From: Branchiostoma belcheri
Lineage: Eukaryota; Chordata; Leptocardii; Amphioxiformes; Branchiostomatidae
Assembly (NCBI RefSeq): GCF_001625305.1
Contig: NW_017804176.1
Location: 1,476,673 to 1,540,672, forward strand
Length of the DNA: 64,000 nt
Direction of reading: 5' to 3'
Position numbers and translations under genes: made by a program. Positions 1-14,300 of this stretch are shown here, piece by piece (position 1 is the first letter of the stretch; the number at the start of each line of letters is the position of its first letter). The notes beneath the pieces are model-generated. The model saw nothing but the letters and a program-made list of their open reading frames with translations, was not told the origin of the DNA and made no database searches.

Positions 1-962
1 CATGTAAGTTACTTGATGATGATGAAGTTAGTTAGTAAGACTTGTAGTGTGTATACCATTTTTATGCTCTACCCAGAGAGCAAACATTTAAAAACACTTA
101 GTGGAAGTAAACCGCTTAGATGCACGTGCTGATAAACCATTGTGAATTTTCGTTTGACGTACTTTGTTTGAACGGTTGGACTCCTCTGTGCATCAAACCT
201 TAAAGGATTTTTGGTAAAACTGGTAGCTTCACTACAAAGATCTTCTGTGAAGTGTATTTAAAACACCAATTTAGATGCCAAAAAAAAAATCTCAAACACT
301 TAAATCTATATATAAAGGAGATGAAGCTAGCTCGATAGTATACCATCCATTGTGATAGGCCATTTTTAGTGTATGGCAAATGCTTCTTTTCTGTCTCATC
401 TTGGCTTAAACACCTTGTTGCAAAGATGCAAAAAGAGGATGTAAACAAAACGTATATTGACATGTCATCATTTAAAAGAGGAGAAATGTCCTGTATAGCT
501 ATATGAAAGTTTGAAAGGAAAACCAATGTCAAGTAGATCTACAATTGTTTTCAAAAGATCTAAATGTGAGAAATACATTTTCAATAGACATTCGAACACC
601 AATATAATGCAGTGTACACCAAGAGCTAATCTCCTGTCTTTTTACTTTTAGTGAAGCACACATTCCTCATAATACAAGAGAGAAGCCAACAGATCAGCTA
701 AAACCTAAAATGTAGCAACTAAGCCCCTTCATGGAGCCACACACTAAAACCTAAGTACACAATTCTGTTGGGAACCCATCTTTTGTAGACATCTTTCTCT
801 TGGCCACTAATAATTACTCATGACTCGTGATTTTCATCTTTCCTAAAGTATGATACCACAAAGTCAAAGATGAACTCCAAAAACCAAAAATTTTAATACA
901 AGTTCACAATTTATTGATGAGAAATGTGCTGTTTCTGACAAATTGTTTCCTTTACATTTCAG

Positions 963-1185
963 AAGATTTCCATGGAAGGATGACTGTGTGTGGAGGACGT
1001 TCTACAAAGATGGGAGTGATTCTGCGATAACCCTGCAATCTGTGATAACCTGGGTTGTATTTGCTTTGCTAACACCTGCATTCTACTTCACTGGGGCAAA
1101 AGCAATCAAAGGGCTGAGCTGGAGAGGAACCGTTGGGGACAATCTTATCACTGGAGCTGGTTATGCTGAGCTGCAAGAGGATTGA
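963..1185 (+). CDS. Last coding exon of an unidentified membrane protein (partial)
   Basis: An acceptor (pyrimidine-rich tract ending in AG at 961-962) opens a frame that runs 74 codons to TGA at 1183-1185. The frame is read from the open stretch because the upstream exons lie outside the window. The peptide starts RFPWKDDCVWRTFYKDG. It then has one hydrophobic stretch of about 20 residues (VITWVVFALLTPAFYF), which is a likely membrane segment, and ends in a short polar tail, AGYAELQED. I do not recognise the family. A canonical poly(A) signal 1.36 kb downstream fits a terminal exon. No other exon of this gene was found in the first 940 bases, so the upstream intron is probably long. Confidence 0.5.
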
Positions 1186-2570
1186 CCACTGTTGTTGGAC
1201 AACAAGCTAAACCTTCACCAAATACTCTGAAAGCGGAAAACGGCTCTCTGTATGGCCCCGCTACTGGTCACACTGATTTTCCAAGATCCTCTGTTGACCT
1301 GTACTGACCTGTAGTGACCAGCTTGCCAGCCCAGTGGCACTGGCTGCTTGTTGGCAGAAGATCTGGTTACATCTGTTGTGTTGTTTCAACTCCAGTAAGA
1401 GGGGGATCAGGAGTGTTTTGGCCATGCCATTGAACAAAGACCGTTCAACTACTCTTTCGCGATAGCGTAAGAGATAGAAGTTCAATTCCAGAAGGAACGG
1501 TATGTCCACTAAAAGGAGTTGATGAATGCAGAGAAAGGCCAAGCCACGCTGACCTCCAGGGTCGTGTCAACAATACCCATAAATACAGGGGTCATGGGAG
1601 TCGGCTTGAGCTCCGCTGATCCCCAGCCTTGTACAATGACCAAACTGCATAGAGGCACAACATGCCCACACAGTTCTTCACCCGAGATATGCTAGGGACT
1701 GGTCAGTGTGAGAAAATGGCCTCGACGTGTACAAGTACAGCCCTTCTGGCTTGTCCAGTTCTTGACCACGGCTTGTTTTGATAGCTACTGGACTGTCTGA
1801 AAATGGCCAGGAGCTCAGAAAGTTTGTATCCCCTACACATTTGCTTTAGAGATACAGGACAAGCTGGACTGAAGTTAGTGAAGAGGCCCTACAGATTGAA
1901 CAGAGCTCTGTCAACAAAAAGGCGGAGCCAACTGTCCTTGGATCCTGTGGCACCAGGCAGAAATAGGGGGAGGACAAAGGTCACCAACTGACCAGCATCC
2001 AAAACATGTGCTTATCCAGTAACTCCCTGTGGGCCAAACTGGTCTGACAAGGAGAGGAATATTTTTCAGGTTTGACCACATTCCTGGGCCTGTTTGAGGT
2101 GTGAGCTGCGCCCATAGGTACAATCATTTGGCTGTTGATTAATAGAACGCAACACTGTTTACACTCAGAGAACGGAGCTGGATTGGATGTGGGGTAACTG
2201 AAGTAAACTGAAGCTGTCTTTACCTAAAACAGTATAACACTGAACATACAACACACACATCCCCACCACCTACCTACAGCGATGCATTGTAGAAAAACAC
2301 AAAACCAAAGGCACTTACTTCAATACATCATAAAAACTTGTATAGTATCGAAGCAAAGCTTAGCCATTTCTCCATTGAGTGTTATAGTTAGGTCATATTT
2401 TCTGTACTGTTTTTAGATTCTATTTATTGCTTTGCTTTTAGTGTTGTATAGAATACTAGTAATATGTTTTGTCGGCTATGGTGCTCAACACCAGCAATTG
2501 CTGCCTGGTGCTCCATGTTGATTGTATTGTGTTGTTGCAATTTGAATAAAGAACGAAAGCAATTTTATTG
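1186..2570 (+). other. Probable 3' UTR of the 963-1185 gene
   Basis: Non-coding sequence follows the stop at 1185 and ends at an AATAAA (2545-2550) with a GT-rich stretch just after it. Nothing else recognisable lies inside. The short open frames here are on both strands and share no features with a gene. Confidence 0.45.
2545..2550 (+). terminator. Poly(A) signal AATAAA
   Basis: Canonical AATAAA followed within 15-25 bases by a TTTTATTGTGTGTTTTG-type GU-rich element. It is the first good cleavage signal downstream of the stop at 1185. Confidence 0.5.
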
Positions 2571-4687
2571 TGTGTTTTGAAGATGAGCCTATCAAATGAA
2601 GCCTATTTATGGCCCAAAGCAAACTGTAAGTGTGCAAACTCTTTCTTTGATGTTTGCCTTTTATTCATCTACTACTAGCTAGATTTGCAGTCAGTTGGCA
2701 AAAGTGTAGTACAGGTACCATGTTCAAAAATGTTATAACTTTCGGTTGTTTTTTTAAAGCAGTATTTAGTAAGCAGTATTTTGACCCATGGAATTTCCTG
2801 CAACTGGTGGATTATCTTCAGCAGAATGATACACAGCATTAATGTAATGATTATGTTACATAGTATGATACACTTCTGCAAAAGCTAATAAAACAGCAGT
2901 TTTGCACATGAATCAAGCTGGTAACTCCTAGTATTACTGCATTATGTGAGTATGGTGCCTGTTACGGTATACTTTTGCTAATACTGTACATTTCTCAGAC
3001 AGTTTGAATGATACACAGTAAGAAATTGTCATGATGTATAGTGAATCAATTCTTGTAACAGAAAAATACAAATCTTTTGAAGTTGTGTTGATTTTTGGTT
3101 GATAGTGACTTTTGTACCAGGAGATTATCCAAAATCCTGCATTTCCCATACTAATCTGCCTTTTATACACCTTTCTGGGCAGGAAGAAAGGATAAGATTA
3201 GTAGTGATGTGCCATCGGATCAATGGTTGTTAGATTTTGATTTTTGAATTAGAAGAAGACTGTTGTACTGAATAAAATCCACAAAAAAACTACAAGCTAC
3301 CACTATATATACAGCAATAACTTAACCATGGAGGAAAAGAGGTACTGTACATCATGTTTAGTAGTCAACAGCTATTTCACAGATTTTAGGCATGGTATTT
3401 CCAAATCCCTGTTTACACAAATCATATCTTTTGACCAAAAGCTTTGTAAATGCTTCGGAACATGTTCTGTTAACAGGCGTTTGTCTAATGACCAATATGG
3501 ATCTGCTGTGCTCATGGATACAAGACCTCACCAAGATGACATTAGCTACAGAAGCTACTACTTCTGTCCATTCTAATAACAATTTCCATAGAATCCTTGG
3601 CTGCTGAAGATGTTGTTCGCAGAAAAATTGTTCCAGAAATGCTCCAGTGAGAGTTTATTTATATACATGACAGAAGTAGGTCATCACCAAATGCTGAAGC
3701 TTGTGACATTTACAGCTAAAGTGCCTTATGCAAGTGAAAGTGCGTCAGTAGCTGAGCTCTTTGTATGAACGAAAACTACCATGTCAGCAACCTAAGCCAT
3801 TGCTTGTCAAGTATTCTCTTCAGCCACAATGTCTGAAATGATTTCATGCACAAGTCCTCACATTTTTACGGCAGAAATCATTTTAGATGGTATACCTGAA
3901 AAACAGATTTTTGCCTTTACAATGCAACACACAGTCACAATGTGATATTGGCCCAACTTTAATTCATTATACACAGAAAAGATTTGAGATAGAAACACCA
4001 AGAAAACATTGCAGGTATGTAAGTATTTTTGTGTGCTTAAGAAATGTCCATTTAGAACTTGAATCTCAGTTACGTGTCTTGTAAGGCTTATGTAACTCAC
4101 CAAGATGTCAAAGAAGAGCCTCAAGAGGAAGGTTTTGAAAGCAGTATTGATGTTTTGGCTGCTTCAGGTAAAAAAAAACACTTGCCACATCCTAGTGTAG
4201 ATCATGACAGTTTTTCTTTCTCTTTTTTTTAGAAGAATCTAACGTCTGTTTTGGTAAGGAACACTCACACTCAATATCTAGTTTATATTCTGTTACCAGT
4301 ATTCCTTGTCTTGCAAAGGTTAAATGTCAACAGCACCAAGTTGTCAACATTTTTCAAAAACCTGCAAGCCCACCCAAACAAAATTTCAAGAAAGTGCATG
4401 GCTCTATTGTAGTTTTTCGATTTGCACATAGTTTTGTAAAAACACAGCTAAATGTGGAGACACTGGGCTATTTTTGGCTTGCATCAAAGGCCCCATATAG
4501 AAAAAATATTATTTGTGAACTATTTATAACAACCAAATGCCATGGCACACGTTGCAAAAGAGAGGCTTCCTATTCCAAATTTCTCGACTGCTGATATTTT
4601 CATTGCAAGGAATGTGCATTAAAATTCCTTACCTATTTGCAAGGACAAGGACCCAGAATTACTTCCAGAAAGGTTGACTTGGATGCA

Positions 4688-4789
4688 ATGGATACTTCTA
4701 TCTCCTACCTTCTGTTCATAGAATTTCAAAGCGGTTATATGGATACTTCTATCTCCTACCTTCTGTTCATAGAATTTCAAAGCGGCTAT
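4688..4789. repeat. Tandem duplication of a 51-bp unit (2 copies)
   Basis: Units 4688-4738 and 4739-4789 are identical except for one T/C change near the 3' end. The period of 51 is a multiple of three, so an open frame across it repeats a 17-residue block starting MDTSISYLLF. The near identity indicates a recent duplication. Confidence 0.95.
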
Positions 4790-7700
4790 ACCTTCTACTT
4801 TTCAAAGGCGTCCGTGTTTTCTTTGCAGTTACCTGTACAATCTGGAGTTTGCTGATGCTATCTCTGTTTCCTCTTTATTTGCTAGTGGACTTCACAAAAG
4901 AGCGGAGATTTGTGTACTAGTAGATGTGTTTCAAATAATGGGTTTGAGTTAACACTTTGGTGGATGATACTGCAGTAATATAGCTTAGTATCAAGCATGA
5001 CATTTAATAGGTTAAGAGTACAGTAACATAGATAAGGGACTGTCTTCAAAATGGGTCTAATTTTCAGCCACTGAGGCCTGTCCTCCTTGTGATCTTGGAA
5101 CTGGAAACTACCGGTAGTTCAAGTCATGGCTGTACAGTTAGGTGCATGTTTTTTTCTTGTTTTGAGTTATCCAGAGCATGTACTTTTAATTTTGTTGCCA
5201 TTAAAAGAGCATGACATCAAAAACAACTCGGAGGCAAATCGGAGCAATGTTTTGAATGGAAGGCTTTTTGGCAAACCTGCCTTCCTGTGTTCAAACAGTT
5301 TCTGACAGTTTCAGATACAACTACAAGAAAGAGGAAGCCATGTTGGAGCTTTGGGAAGCATGTTTTGAATGATCCCTTTTTCTTGCATCTGCAGTTCACT
5401 TCTAAACTTTATAGCTAACATTTTCTTTCATTAATGTAAATATGAAACATTTAACAACCAAAGACTGGCAAAATGTAAGTTCAGTGTGTTCTATAAAGCT
5501 TCAATGATCAATCTCAGTCATGTCCATACAGGTTGTGTTGGCTTATACATTTGTACTTACATCTTTTTCCATGCAGTGCTCTGTATAGTGACTAGGTGAC
5601 AACAAGGTAATGTCTGCTGTATGAATGTGTGGTTGATGCTTCAAGTCAATTTTACATGCAGCACTTTAATTTCAACATATTTCAAACACTTGTTATACAC
5701 AATGGTTCACATTTTTGCTGCAAAGATTCAAGATAATGTTGTGTCCATTCAACATGTGCCTCCAGGTGACAACTAAAATGTCATGCTCCTGTAGCAAAAA
5801 TATCTCTTTGCTCATCTACCTGGCAATAAAGGCAACATCCCGACACACAATCATTTCCAATGAAACATATATATTACACTTCTAAAGAAAACCATCATGT
5901 AGCAATTAGCACTGAAAAACAATATGGCATGTAGTAGAAAATTCAATACAATGTACAGATTTTTTCTTACAATTTGACTTTTTCAAGATATTTGCATGAT
6001 TTCTATTTCTAGCCTATGTATAAGTGGTGAAGCGAGGTTTCAGCACAATCTACATCAAACCGTGAAAATCACACATCTATCCTTACACCAAATTCACTGA
6101 CAACAACACCACAACACACACACATGCCAATTACTCCTCACATGGTTCAGTACTTGGAATCAAACATATACCTTTCACAACATTTCAACACAACAAAGAC
6201 AAATTCTTGAAACAGTACATCTGTAAGCCCTTTTTTATAAGTTATAACAAGAAAGCCTTTCCCATTTGCGTTAACACAAGTCACATAGGGCTATACCTTT
6301 CTGACTAGATCTACAAATGTTATGTGATATTTTGGTGTCAACCTGTTCCCACGTGCTCTCAATATAAGGGTAAATCCACCTTCAAATACCTTTACATAAC
6401 AAAACAGTGACGGATTATACACTGTACTAGCAACTACTGTTATGCCTAGGAAGGGGGAGTTGACAGTATCTTAAAATAAGTAAAGTAAAACAAAACTGTA
6501 TTCAATTGTAGTAAGAAATTACACATGTACACTTGTAGCTGAAATGAGTAGAATAGAGTAGAGTAAATAAATGCTATTTGATGTTCAAGGCCTTTAGTTT
6601 CAATAAGACATTCATTCATGTATAGACCAATATAGACTTTATAATCATGTCCAACTCCTATATGTACCTACATAGGTCAATTTCTTTTTTTCAAAATTAG
6701 GACTGTATCATTCATACACGACAATACAGTGACTCAAATACTAATATTTTCTATTTCTGTAGGACTGTTGTTTCATTGTTGTTGGTTGCCACACCTTCTT
6801 GTACAGTGTGTCACAAGCAAAGAAGCTCCAAATGACATGGTTGCAAGAGCTGGGATTGTTTCTGGATTAAAAGGGAACCTGGGAAGGTGGTGACTTTTGG
6901 CACGATAGTGTAAGTGGTAGTACTTATTCTAAGTCTTATGAATGTTGATCTGTTCTAAAAGAAGTGCTACACTTAAAGGTCAAGTACAACCGAAGAACAG
7001 ATGGAAATATTCCCCAAATGTCTGATACTGGTAAGTTACCAAAACTTTTTAGATCAAAGACAAAAAAGGTCTGGATTAAGCAGGAAAAGTACAGAAGACA
7101 AGTATGCAACAAGGTATGATAAACTATGTTGTACATACTTCATGTTACAGAGAAAGGTCCTCTCCTATCCTATAATGCACACTTGGCAAAGGGGTCGCTC
7201 AAGTTTGTCATGAATATCTGGCAAAGTCCGGCATCTTAATCTTGTAAGCATTCACATTCTCAAACAGAAAGGGTTTCCAAACAAGTGGCAGAAGTGGGCA
7301 AACACTGGACGGAATGGTGGAAAAGTAACAACAACATGCAGGATTACCAATCCATGCGCAAAACAAGGTAGCAACGTATCCAACTGGTAGCTGCGTAGTA
7401 GGTTTTTCAACACTTAGCCAGGCTGAGGCAACCCAACATTGACCCCAACAAACGTGGCATAGATATTACACTGGGCTAAACTAAACTGGCCCCTGGTGAA
7501 ATCTTCACCGAATTATTCAAATCCACTGAGGTTACCAAGCCTAACCTGTTACATATTCATCCCAAATTCCCTTTTCATGTGTGTAGTAATTCTACTTATT
7601 GCCAAACTACAAGCAAAAAACCCAACATATAGATCTTTTTCTGGGATCATTATGCTTCAGAAGAAAGATTCTCACAGAAGTATATGTGCATCAGATGTAA

Positions 7701-8666
7701 CTGTGACCAGTCTTCCACAAACATGTGTAGATAACGAAAAATGGGTGTGGCCTTCTCGTACAAGACCTATCAACCCATATACAGATAAAAATTCACCAGT
7801 ATTTAATAAAAGCCTCCAATTATGGGGAAAGGATATACTATGACCTCCATTGACCTAATTAGAGATCCTATATCCTCTATTTCATCCTGGAATTTTCACT
7901 GCTATTTGATTATGGTAGTACCCATTAATCAGAGAAAGGTACGACAGGATTCCAACCATTACAGAGTGCCAGAGGTGAGCGTTGTGTGTTGTGTAGGTAG
8001 CACGCGGGTGACACTCGCCTTTATCCTCCTCAAACACTTCCCAATCCACTAACAACAGAGACAACTCTTTGCTGCTGTATTTTCCTTGCATAATTTTGCA
8101 TGTGGGCTACTTTTGCAAAGGCAGGTCGCAGAAAAAATGAAGCAAATGTTCCTAAAATCTTGACAACTTCTTGACAACCAATTTCTAAACATGGCCTGCA
8201 ACTTATTTGACTCAAAACAGCAACACAGAGGCAAAATTAGAGGGAAAACTGTTTACGTTTACAGCAGGCTGTGTTTTCCAAGGCATGGATGCAATTATTC
8301 CTGATACGACCTGGGTGTATTTTCTTACAGTCCAGCCAAACATGCCCTGTCAAAGTGGAATAGTAAGGAAACAGTACAAGGAGGGCTGCGGACTGGGGTG
8401 AACCCTCGCTGAAAGAGGCATGTTGTCTGCCTGTACTTGACCTTGCAGCCGTGGTGAAACAATTATGATACTTGTGAGGTTTTTATGCTGTGTCCTCCCA
8501 TGACATGTCAGGGTCTGTGTGCCCCCATGTCGGTCTGGTCAGGTCACACCAGGGCATATATTCACCAGAACACTGACAGGTCAAAATGGGGACCCTACTG
8601 ACACAGCACTCTCCTCTGGATAGTACAGGAAGAAAACAACTACAAGACACAATCCTCCTCTACCCT

Positions 8667-8686
8667 ACACACACACACACACACAC
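8667..8686. repeat. (AC)10 microsatellite
   Basis: Ten uninterrupted AC dinucleotides. Confidence 0.95.
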
Positions 8687-11399
8687 CACTTCTGAAGCAA
8701 CTCTTAGTAAGTCCTCCTCTTATAGTTGTAAACTTTCTGCAAGATTTTTCCATAGAAAATTGTGTTTTTCTTTTTTTCTTATATTTCTAGAAAGATTTCT
8801 ATTTGAGAGATTACCACAGTTACACTTACAGCATCTTCAACCACGAATGAAGACAACATAATGATACTGAGAAAAAGAGCCTATACTTCACACAGATGCA
8901 AGATACATAGTATTATGAATGTTGCTTTCTGGAAAAACAAAGAATTTGTTTATTTAGTAATATCTTTAACCTGTGTGTGAGAGGTATTTTCAACATGGTA
9001 TACTAAACTTGAAATATCTACTTTATTCCACATGTACATCTTGGCTCTGAATCTTTCCAACAATGTCGAGGCTATTTCTAGCTGGTTAGTAGCCAATAAT
9101 AGGACAGATAGCAAATAAACCTTGTCATTAACTTATTACCTCATCTTGGATTGGCTGTCCCACAGTCCATATCAGTGATAGAAAAAAACAAAACAAAATC
9201 TCAAAACAAAATCTCGTCATCTTTGAAGATATCTAGTTTAAGCTGGGTCCAAAATGAAAAAAAAAAGGATAAACTGAAAAGTCAATTGCTCTCACCCTCT
9301 CCCAACAGTGGTTCTTCGTTGTAGGTGTCACAAACTCAAGGTGGGTTCAAGGGCGTACTTTAAGCAAGGTGGGCTAGGTCATGCATGCGACACCCACCCA
9401 CGTTTTGCTAGTAAACAATCCAGAGGTCCTAAAAAATACAGAATCATCTGCAAAACACAATTGTACGATACAGGCCTTATTGAGCTACAGAACAGGAGAT
9501 CCAGGATTGGACAACACTGGCCTTTCATTTGAATATTGGGTGGTTTGACCCTTGCATAGGGCAGCCACAACTTGCAGGGGTCAGTGCACAAACGGTCATG
9601 TTTTTCTGACCAGTCTGCACTGGACAGTCATCTAGCCTAACCCTTTGTAACTATTAGTGTCAAAGCTTACTGATATACAAAATTCTGTATGAAAAAACAA
9701 GCTTGTCAAACATATAAGTACAGACTAAAGCAAAATCTTTGACTAGGTGATGACAATTTGACTAGGAAGAAACTATAGAATCCCAGTTTAGACCTGTCTT
9801 TATTCATTGTATATTCTCTATTATGCACAACAAGAAATAAAATGCTCTTTGCTCTAGATATTGCACTATAAACTAAATTTTCATTCCCAGTGGTTCAGTC
9901 TTCAAAAGTGTGAGACCAGCTACATTTTGAAAGATGCATCTTAAACAAGAAAGTGCTGTTTTCTTGTTTGTTTTGTTCTTACTGACTGAAAACATTTTCA
10001 CTACTCAAGTTCACTTTCTGTCCCTAACTTTCACAAATGTAACTTAACTTGCAGAGGGATATGTTAAATAGATTTGTATGTGAGTGTGAAAGAAAACTTC
10101 AAGTGTCAGTAAAAGATACCACAGAAAGACACTTCAACCCTCTGAGTGGATATTACTGACAACAAAATCATACAATACACCTACAGATAACTAAAATGAG
10201 ATTCCTCAACTGTTTTTCCCAGTGAATCTTCCATCTAACCACTACTTGAAATATTGTCCTCTTATCTTTTGCAATTGTAGCTCAAAATATGGAATTCTGA
10301 GGCTTAGTTGTTTCCAGGAGTTTCAGTAATTAGTTAGCAGTAACAATGAAACCATGTCATTCATTTAGACATAAAAATTACAGTTATAAGAAACAGGATT
10401 GACCTCAAGTTTTATACTGAACCATTTCTGAGGAAACACCAGGGATGTTTCATCTTATGAATCCTCCTTGGAATGACCAAATCAGTTTGGATGAAAACAA
10501 CTAATTTGAACTTCACAAAGTGTGAACAACTTTGAAAAGAACGAAACAGTTAGGATAGTACAAGTAGAGTTGTTGACAAGATATGTCAGTGTTTTGGAAC
10601 GACATGCCAAGCCTTGTTATCTTATATCAGGTAACGCTCAAAAATATAGCTCCAAATCGCTTAGAGATCCTTTAGTTGATTCCTTACCACATACCACATA
10701 CCATAAGTTTCTCCCAGTAAACAAAACAACAAAGAGTTTTAAAAACACTTCAATGAGCTGATCTCGAAAATAAATAGTTATACCTGCACAGCTCAGAAAC
10801 CAAAGCATTTTCACACGAGAGAGTATTTAGAAAGCGTTTAACTTTAAGTTTTTCGGAACAGTGCCTGCCCTAGAGTGTGTCTTACATATTATAGCTGTTT
10901 TGAGTGAACATCTAGTACTTTCTTGTGCAGTTTCTACATGTGTGTGGGTGGTTTGTGTTTGTGTATGAGTGGGTGTATGACAAAGATGAAATGTTTGAAC
11001 ACTTGAAAGATGCACAAAACATAAAGAAACCTTATAGTTAGTCTATGAAAGAAAGAGGACCCATTCATTCAAACTCTGGTTAGAAAACAGAACTAGGGTG
11101 AAGTTACCAAAGTATGGTAAGTTTCTGTTTGTTGACAAACCCTCATTCAAATACATTAGTGAAATTTTTCATAGTTACAATTTTGTTTCGTAGCCAACAA
11201 TACTAGGTGCTTTACCCTAGCTTAATACCCAAATCTCTTGCTAAAAATGTATCAATATTCTGTGTATATGTGGATCAAAATATCGGCTTTAGAAACGATG
11301 CCTATCTCTTGTATGCAATTGGTAAGGTTTAGGTTTAAGGTTACACTGCTTCATTGTAAACAACGTGCAAGCAAATATACGCTTCAAGGTAGAATTTAG

Positions 11400-14300
11400 C
11401 TGAAAACCTCCTCACTTTAGATCAGGTTTATTGTATTTTTCGTCAGCGTTCTAAGAGCAAATCTTCGCGACTAAAACAATGGTAGCCTTTCTGTGGCCAG
11501 CCTCCGATCTGTTTGGCCGTATTGAGTCGGTGCGTTTACACAAGTCATCATATACTTGACGGCAATTTTTATCCCCCTTCTTTACTACCGCTCGGTAAAT
11601 GACTGTGCAAAGCACCCAACCGGCGACTGCAAAGATCGTTAGCACGTGTGAATATTTGAGGAGTTCGTCTCTCACCACTTTCTGGGTACGCTGGCTGTAT
11701 ATACAAGCCACGGTGCTTGTCGGAAAGCGAGTTTTCGTCGTGCGAGGTTCGACTACGCCCGTTGTACGAATCCAGTTTTTTCTCAGTTCGCACTTGGCCA
11801 GTGCTCGTCGACGCCACCCATGAGGATTCTAATCGACAGATTTAAACTTTACAGACAAAAATCTACAATATAAAACGCTTTGACTGCCCGTATCCTAGGA
11901 AGTTTACACTTTCTGGGCGAATAGAAAGGCCGGTGTGGTCAAGCATTATCGCTAAAACTCGGTGTTGTCGACAACGTATTTCCTCTCGCGTCTGGGAATT
12001 GGGCGCGCGTCCCGACCAAACGCGCGGGGAGTGTGTGTGTATTCCACCGTTTATTCCCTCCCAATACACACGTACACAGTCTTGCTAATCCCGCCATCAG
12101 ACCTATTGAATCACAGACAATCCATGAAAATTATGCACGACTAGAATCCGGGAGAATGTCTTCCTGTACACGGAGTGGTTTGCTAGGTGTGGGGTCCGAC
12201 AGCGGCTACATTCCTCCGCGCCATACTGAGCTCATTGTCGTCGGCCTTTTGATCTGACTTACGAATAGACCACGCTTTCATCCCGAAAAAAATGGCGTCC
12301 GAATCACGGAATATCCTCAACTTTCCTACACACAAAACAGGCAATAAATGGTCTTATAACGTGTTCAAAACACGGGGTGACACTGCTAACGTGACGTTTT
12401 TGCGGAGAAGTTGAAGTCAGCGGTTTTTCTAGGAGCGTTCGGTACACACTGCGTCCCGCGCCTGGCGAGGGCTCCGCTGTCAATGCGGGGACAAACACTC
12501 CAGCCCCTTGATACGGTCGGGCCCTGTGGCCTTCACTTCCAGCTGCATTTGCGGCCAAGTCCCTGACCGAATTCTCAGGACAAGTTCCTAGCGTTACGCC
12601 TTAAAAGCCGGGCCGCCAATCTGTGCATTTCTGTCGGGGGAGACTTAAAACAGCAGCCGAAAACACGACACGGCAAGTTCCATATTACGTCCCCCGCCTC
12701 CAAGGTCGCCGTTTTTTTTCTACCACGTTACACCATTCTCTCAACACCTCCCGTATCGGTACGGTTAGGACAGGAACCGCCCATTCAACATTCCCGTTAC
12801 AAAAACCCCAACCGAACCTGAAGAGCAAGCAAACGAGCTCTGACGGGGTAGTTCGTAAAAACACACACGCTGAACGACCTTTCGTAAAAAAAAAAAATCT
12901 TTCTCTTCGGTCCACGCCCTAACTTTGTTCTTCGCACACATCTCGAAAGATCGCAGATCAAAGCTCTCTGAGATACATAATTTTCCCAGGTACAGATCGG
13001 ACATGGTCTAAAAACGGAGATAGAAATTTTGGAGGTAATAAATACAGCGGGACCTTGAAATGTCAACAGAGTGCTAGGTTCACCGATAGGGCAGCACTGG
13101 ACCATCCATATGTGAAACCTCTGCTTCCGCGGGAGCGCAGGGCTAGCTCGGGCCAATGGCGACCCTACGGCAGGGGTAAACCCTATCTCCCGACTTCTGT
13201 CACAACAAAGGCAAAGGGCTTGAATACTAAGGTGTCACTTAAGGATTTTACAAAACTTTCAACGCTTTTGTATCCACAAGGCAGTGTTACAGAACATAAT
13301 CTTGGCATCTTTGTGCCGGACGAGGTCAAATGAAACGGTTAACCTGTATGTGCGGACGGGGTTACTGCAGTGCACTGTGACCACGCCGCTTGTTTTTCTC
13401 ACAACTCTCCGGACAATGTGATCACCAATGACCAAGCCAAAATACTCTCCAAGACAAACTTCAAGACCTACAAACTCTGGAAGAAGCTCTGTTCTACACC
13501 ACCAAAACTAGTACACAAGAAAGTGCAATGCCCGCTTATCAACGGCAGATCTAAGTCCTATTCCCTATTCAGTTGAAGAATGGAAGTAAAAATACCAACG
13601 ACTGTCAACAATTCAGGGATGGAATCCTCTTGCCTTGTAATCCCCAAGGTTTTCTCCTTATTGTCATGATAAACACTTCTGAGAGACAACTATCTATTCC
13701 ACTGTGTCTTTGTTCTTCTTTTTACATCCAGTGTTCTCTTGTGTGTCCAAGTCATCTCAACGTTTATAAAGCTTTAAAACACTTAAACATACAACTAAAT
13801 TCATGCAAGAAGTAATATAAATTCTTCTATAAAAGCAGAAAGACAATGCCAATGATATTCTAATTGTAGAGATAATACAGGTTTTACATATGAAGAGAAA
13901 GTATAGGATTAAAACTTTTAAATAAAAATGGCAATATTCTCTGTATATAAAAGTCACATGGATTTAACATTTTATTTCTAGAAGTACACTGATACTGTAC
14001 TCGTGTAAAAGTTCATATTTGCAGATATTTGTATACATCTATACGCATGTGTTATAATGTCGGAAGTACCGCTATACGGAGTGTCGACATGTGCAGGACG
14101 GCGTATCTAAAGTGCTGTATACGCGTATATACAAATATAGATGTATGTGAAGGGCAGAGGCGGGCTCCTTACTTGGTACACGAAGATGTCGTCGCCGCCC
14201 CCGTCGGGAGTGATGAAGCCGAAGCCCTTGGACACATCGAACCATTTGCACACGCCCGTGCCGCTGTACTCTGGACCCTCCTCGGGGACGTCGGCTCCCC

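Larger units (their letters stand above)
2571..11400. other. Gene-poor AT-rich intergenic or intronic sequence
   Basis: About 8.8 kb with no open frame that carries a recognisable domain or a convincing acceptor/donor pair. It contains a 51-bp tandem duplication (4688-4789) and an (AC)10 microsatellite (8667-8686). I searched the minus strand by eye for the second half of the lin-28 cold-shock domain and its CCHC zinc knuckles and did not find them. Short exons could still be hidden. Confidence 0.5.

Noticed and set aside
5217-5399. Minus-strand frame with KLQHGFLFL, considered as the missing lin-28 cold-shock exon
   Set aside because: The resemblance stops at a few residues, with no splice phase match and no EGEAVEF-like continuation.
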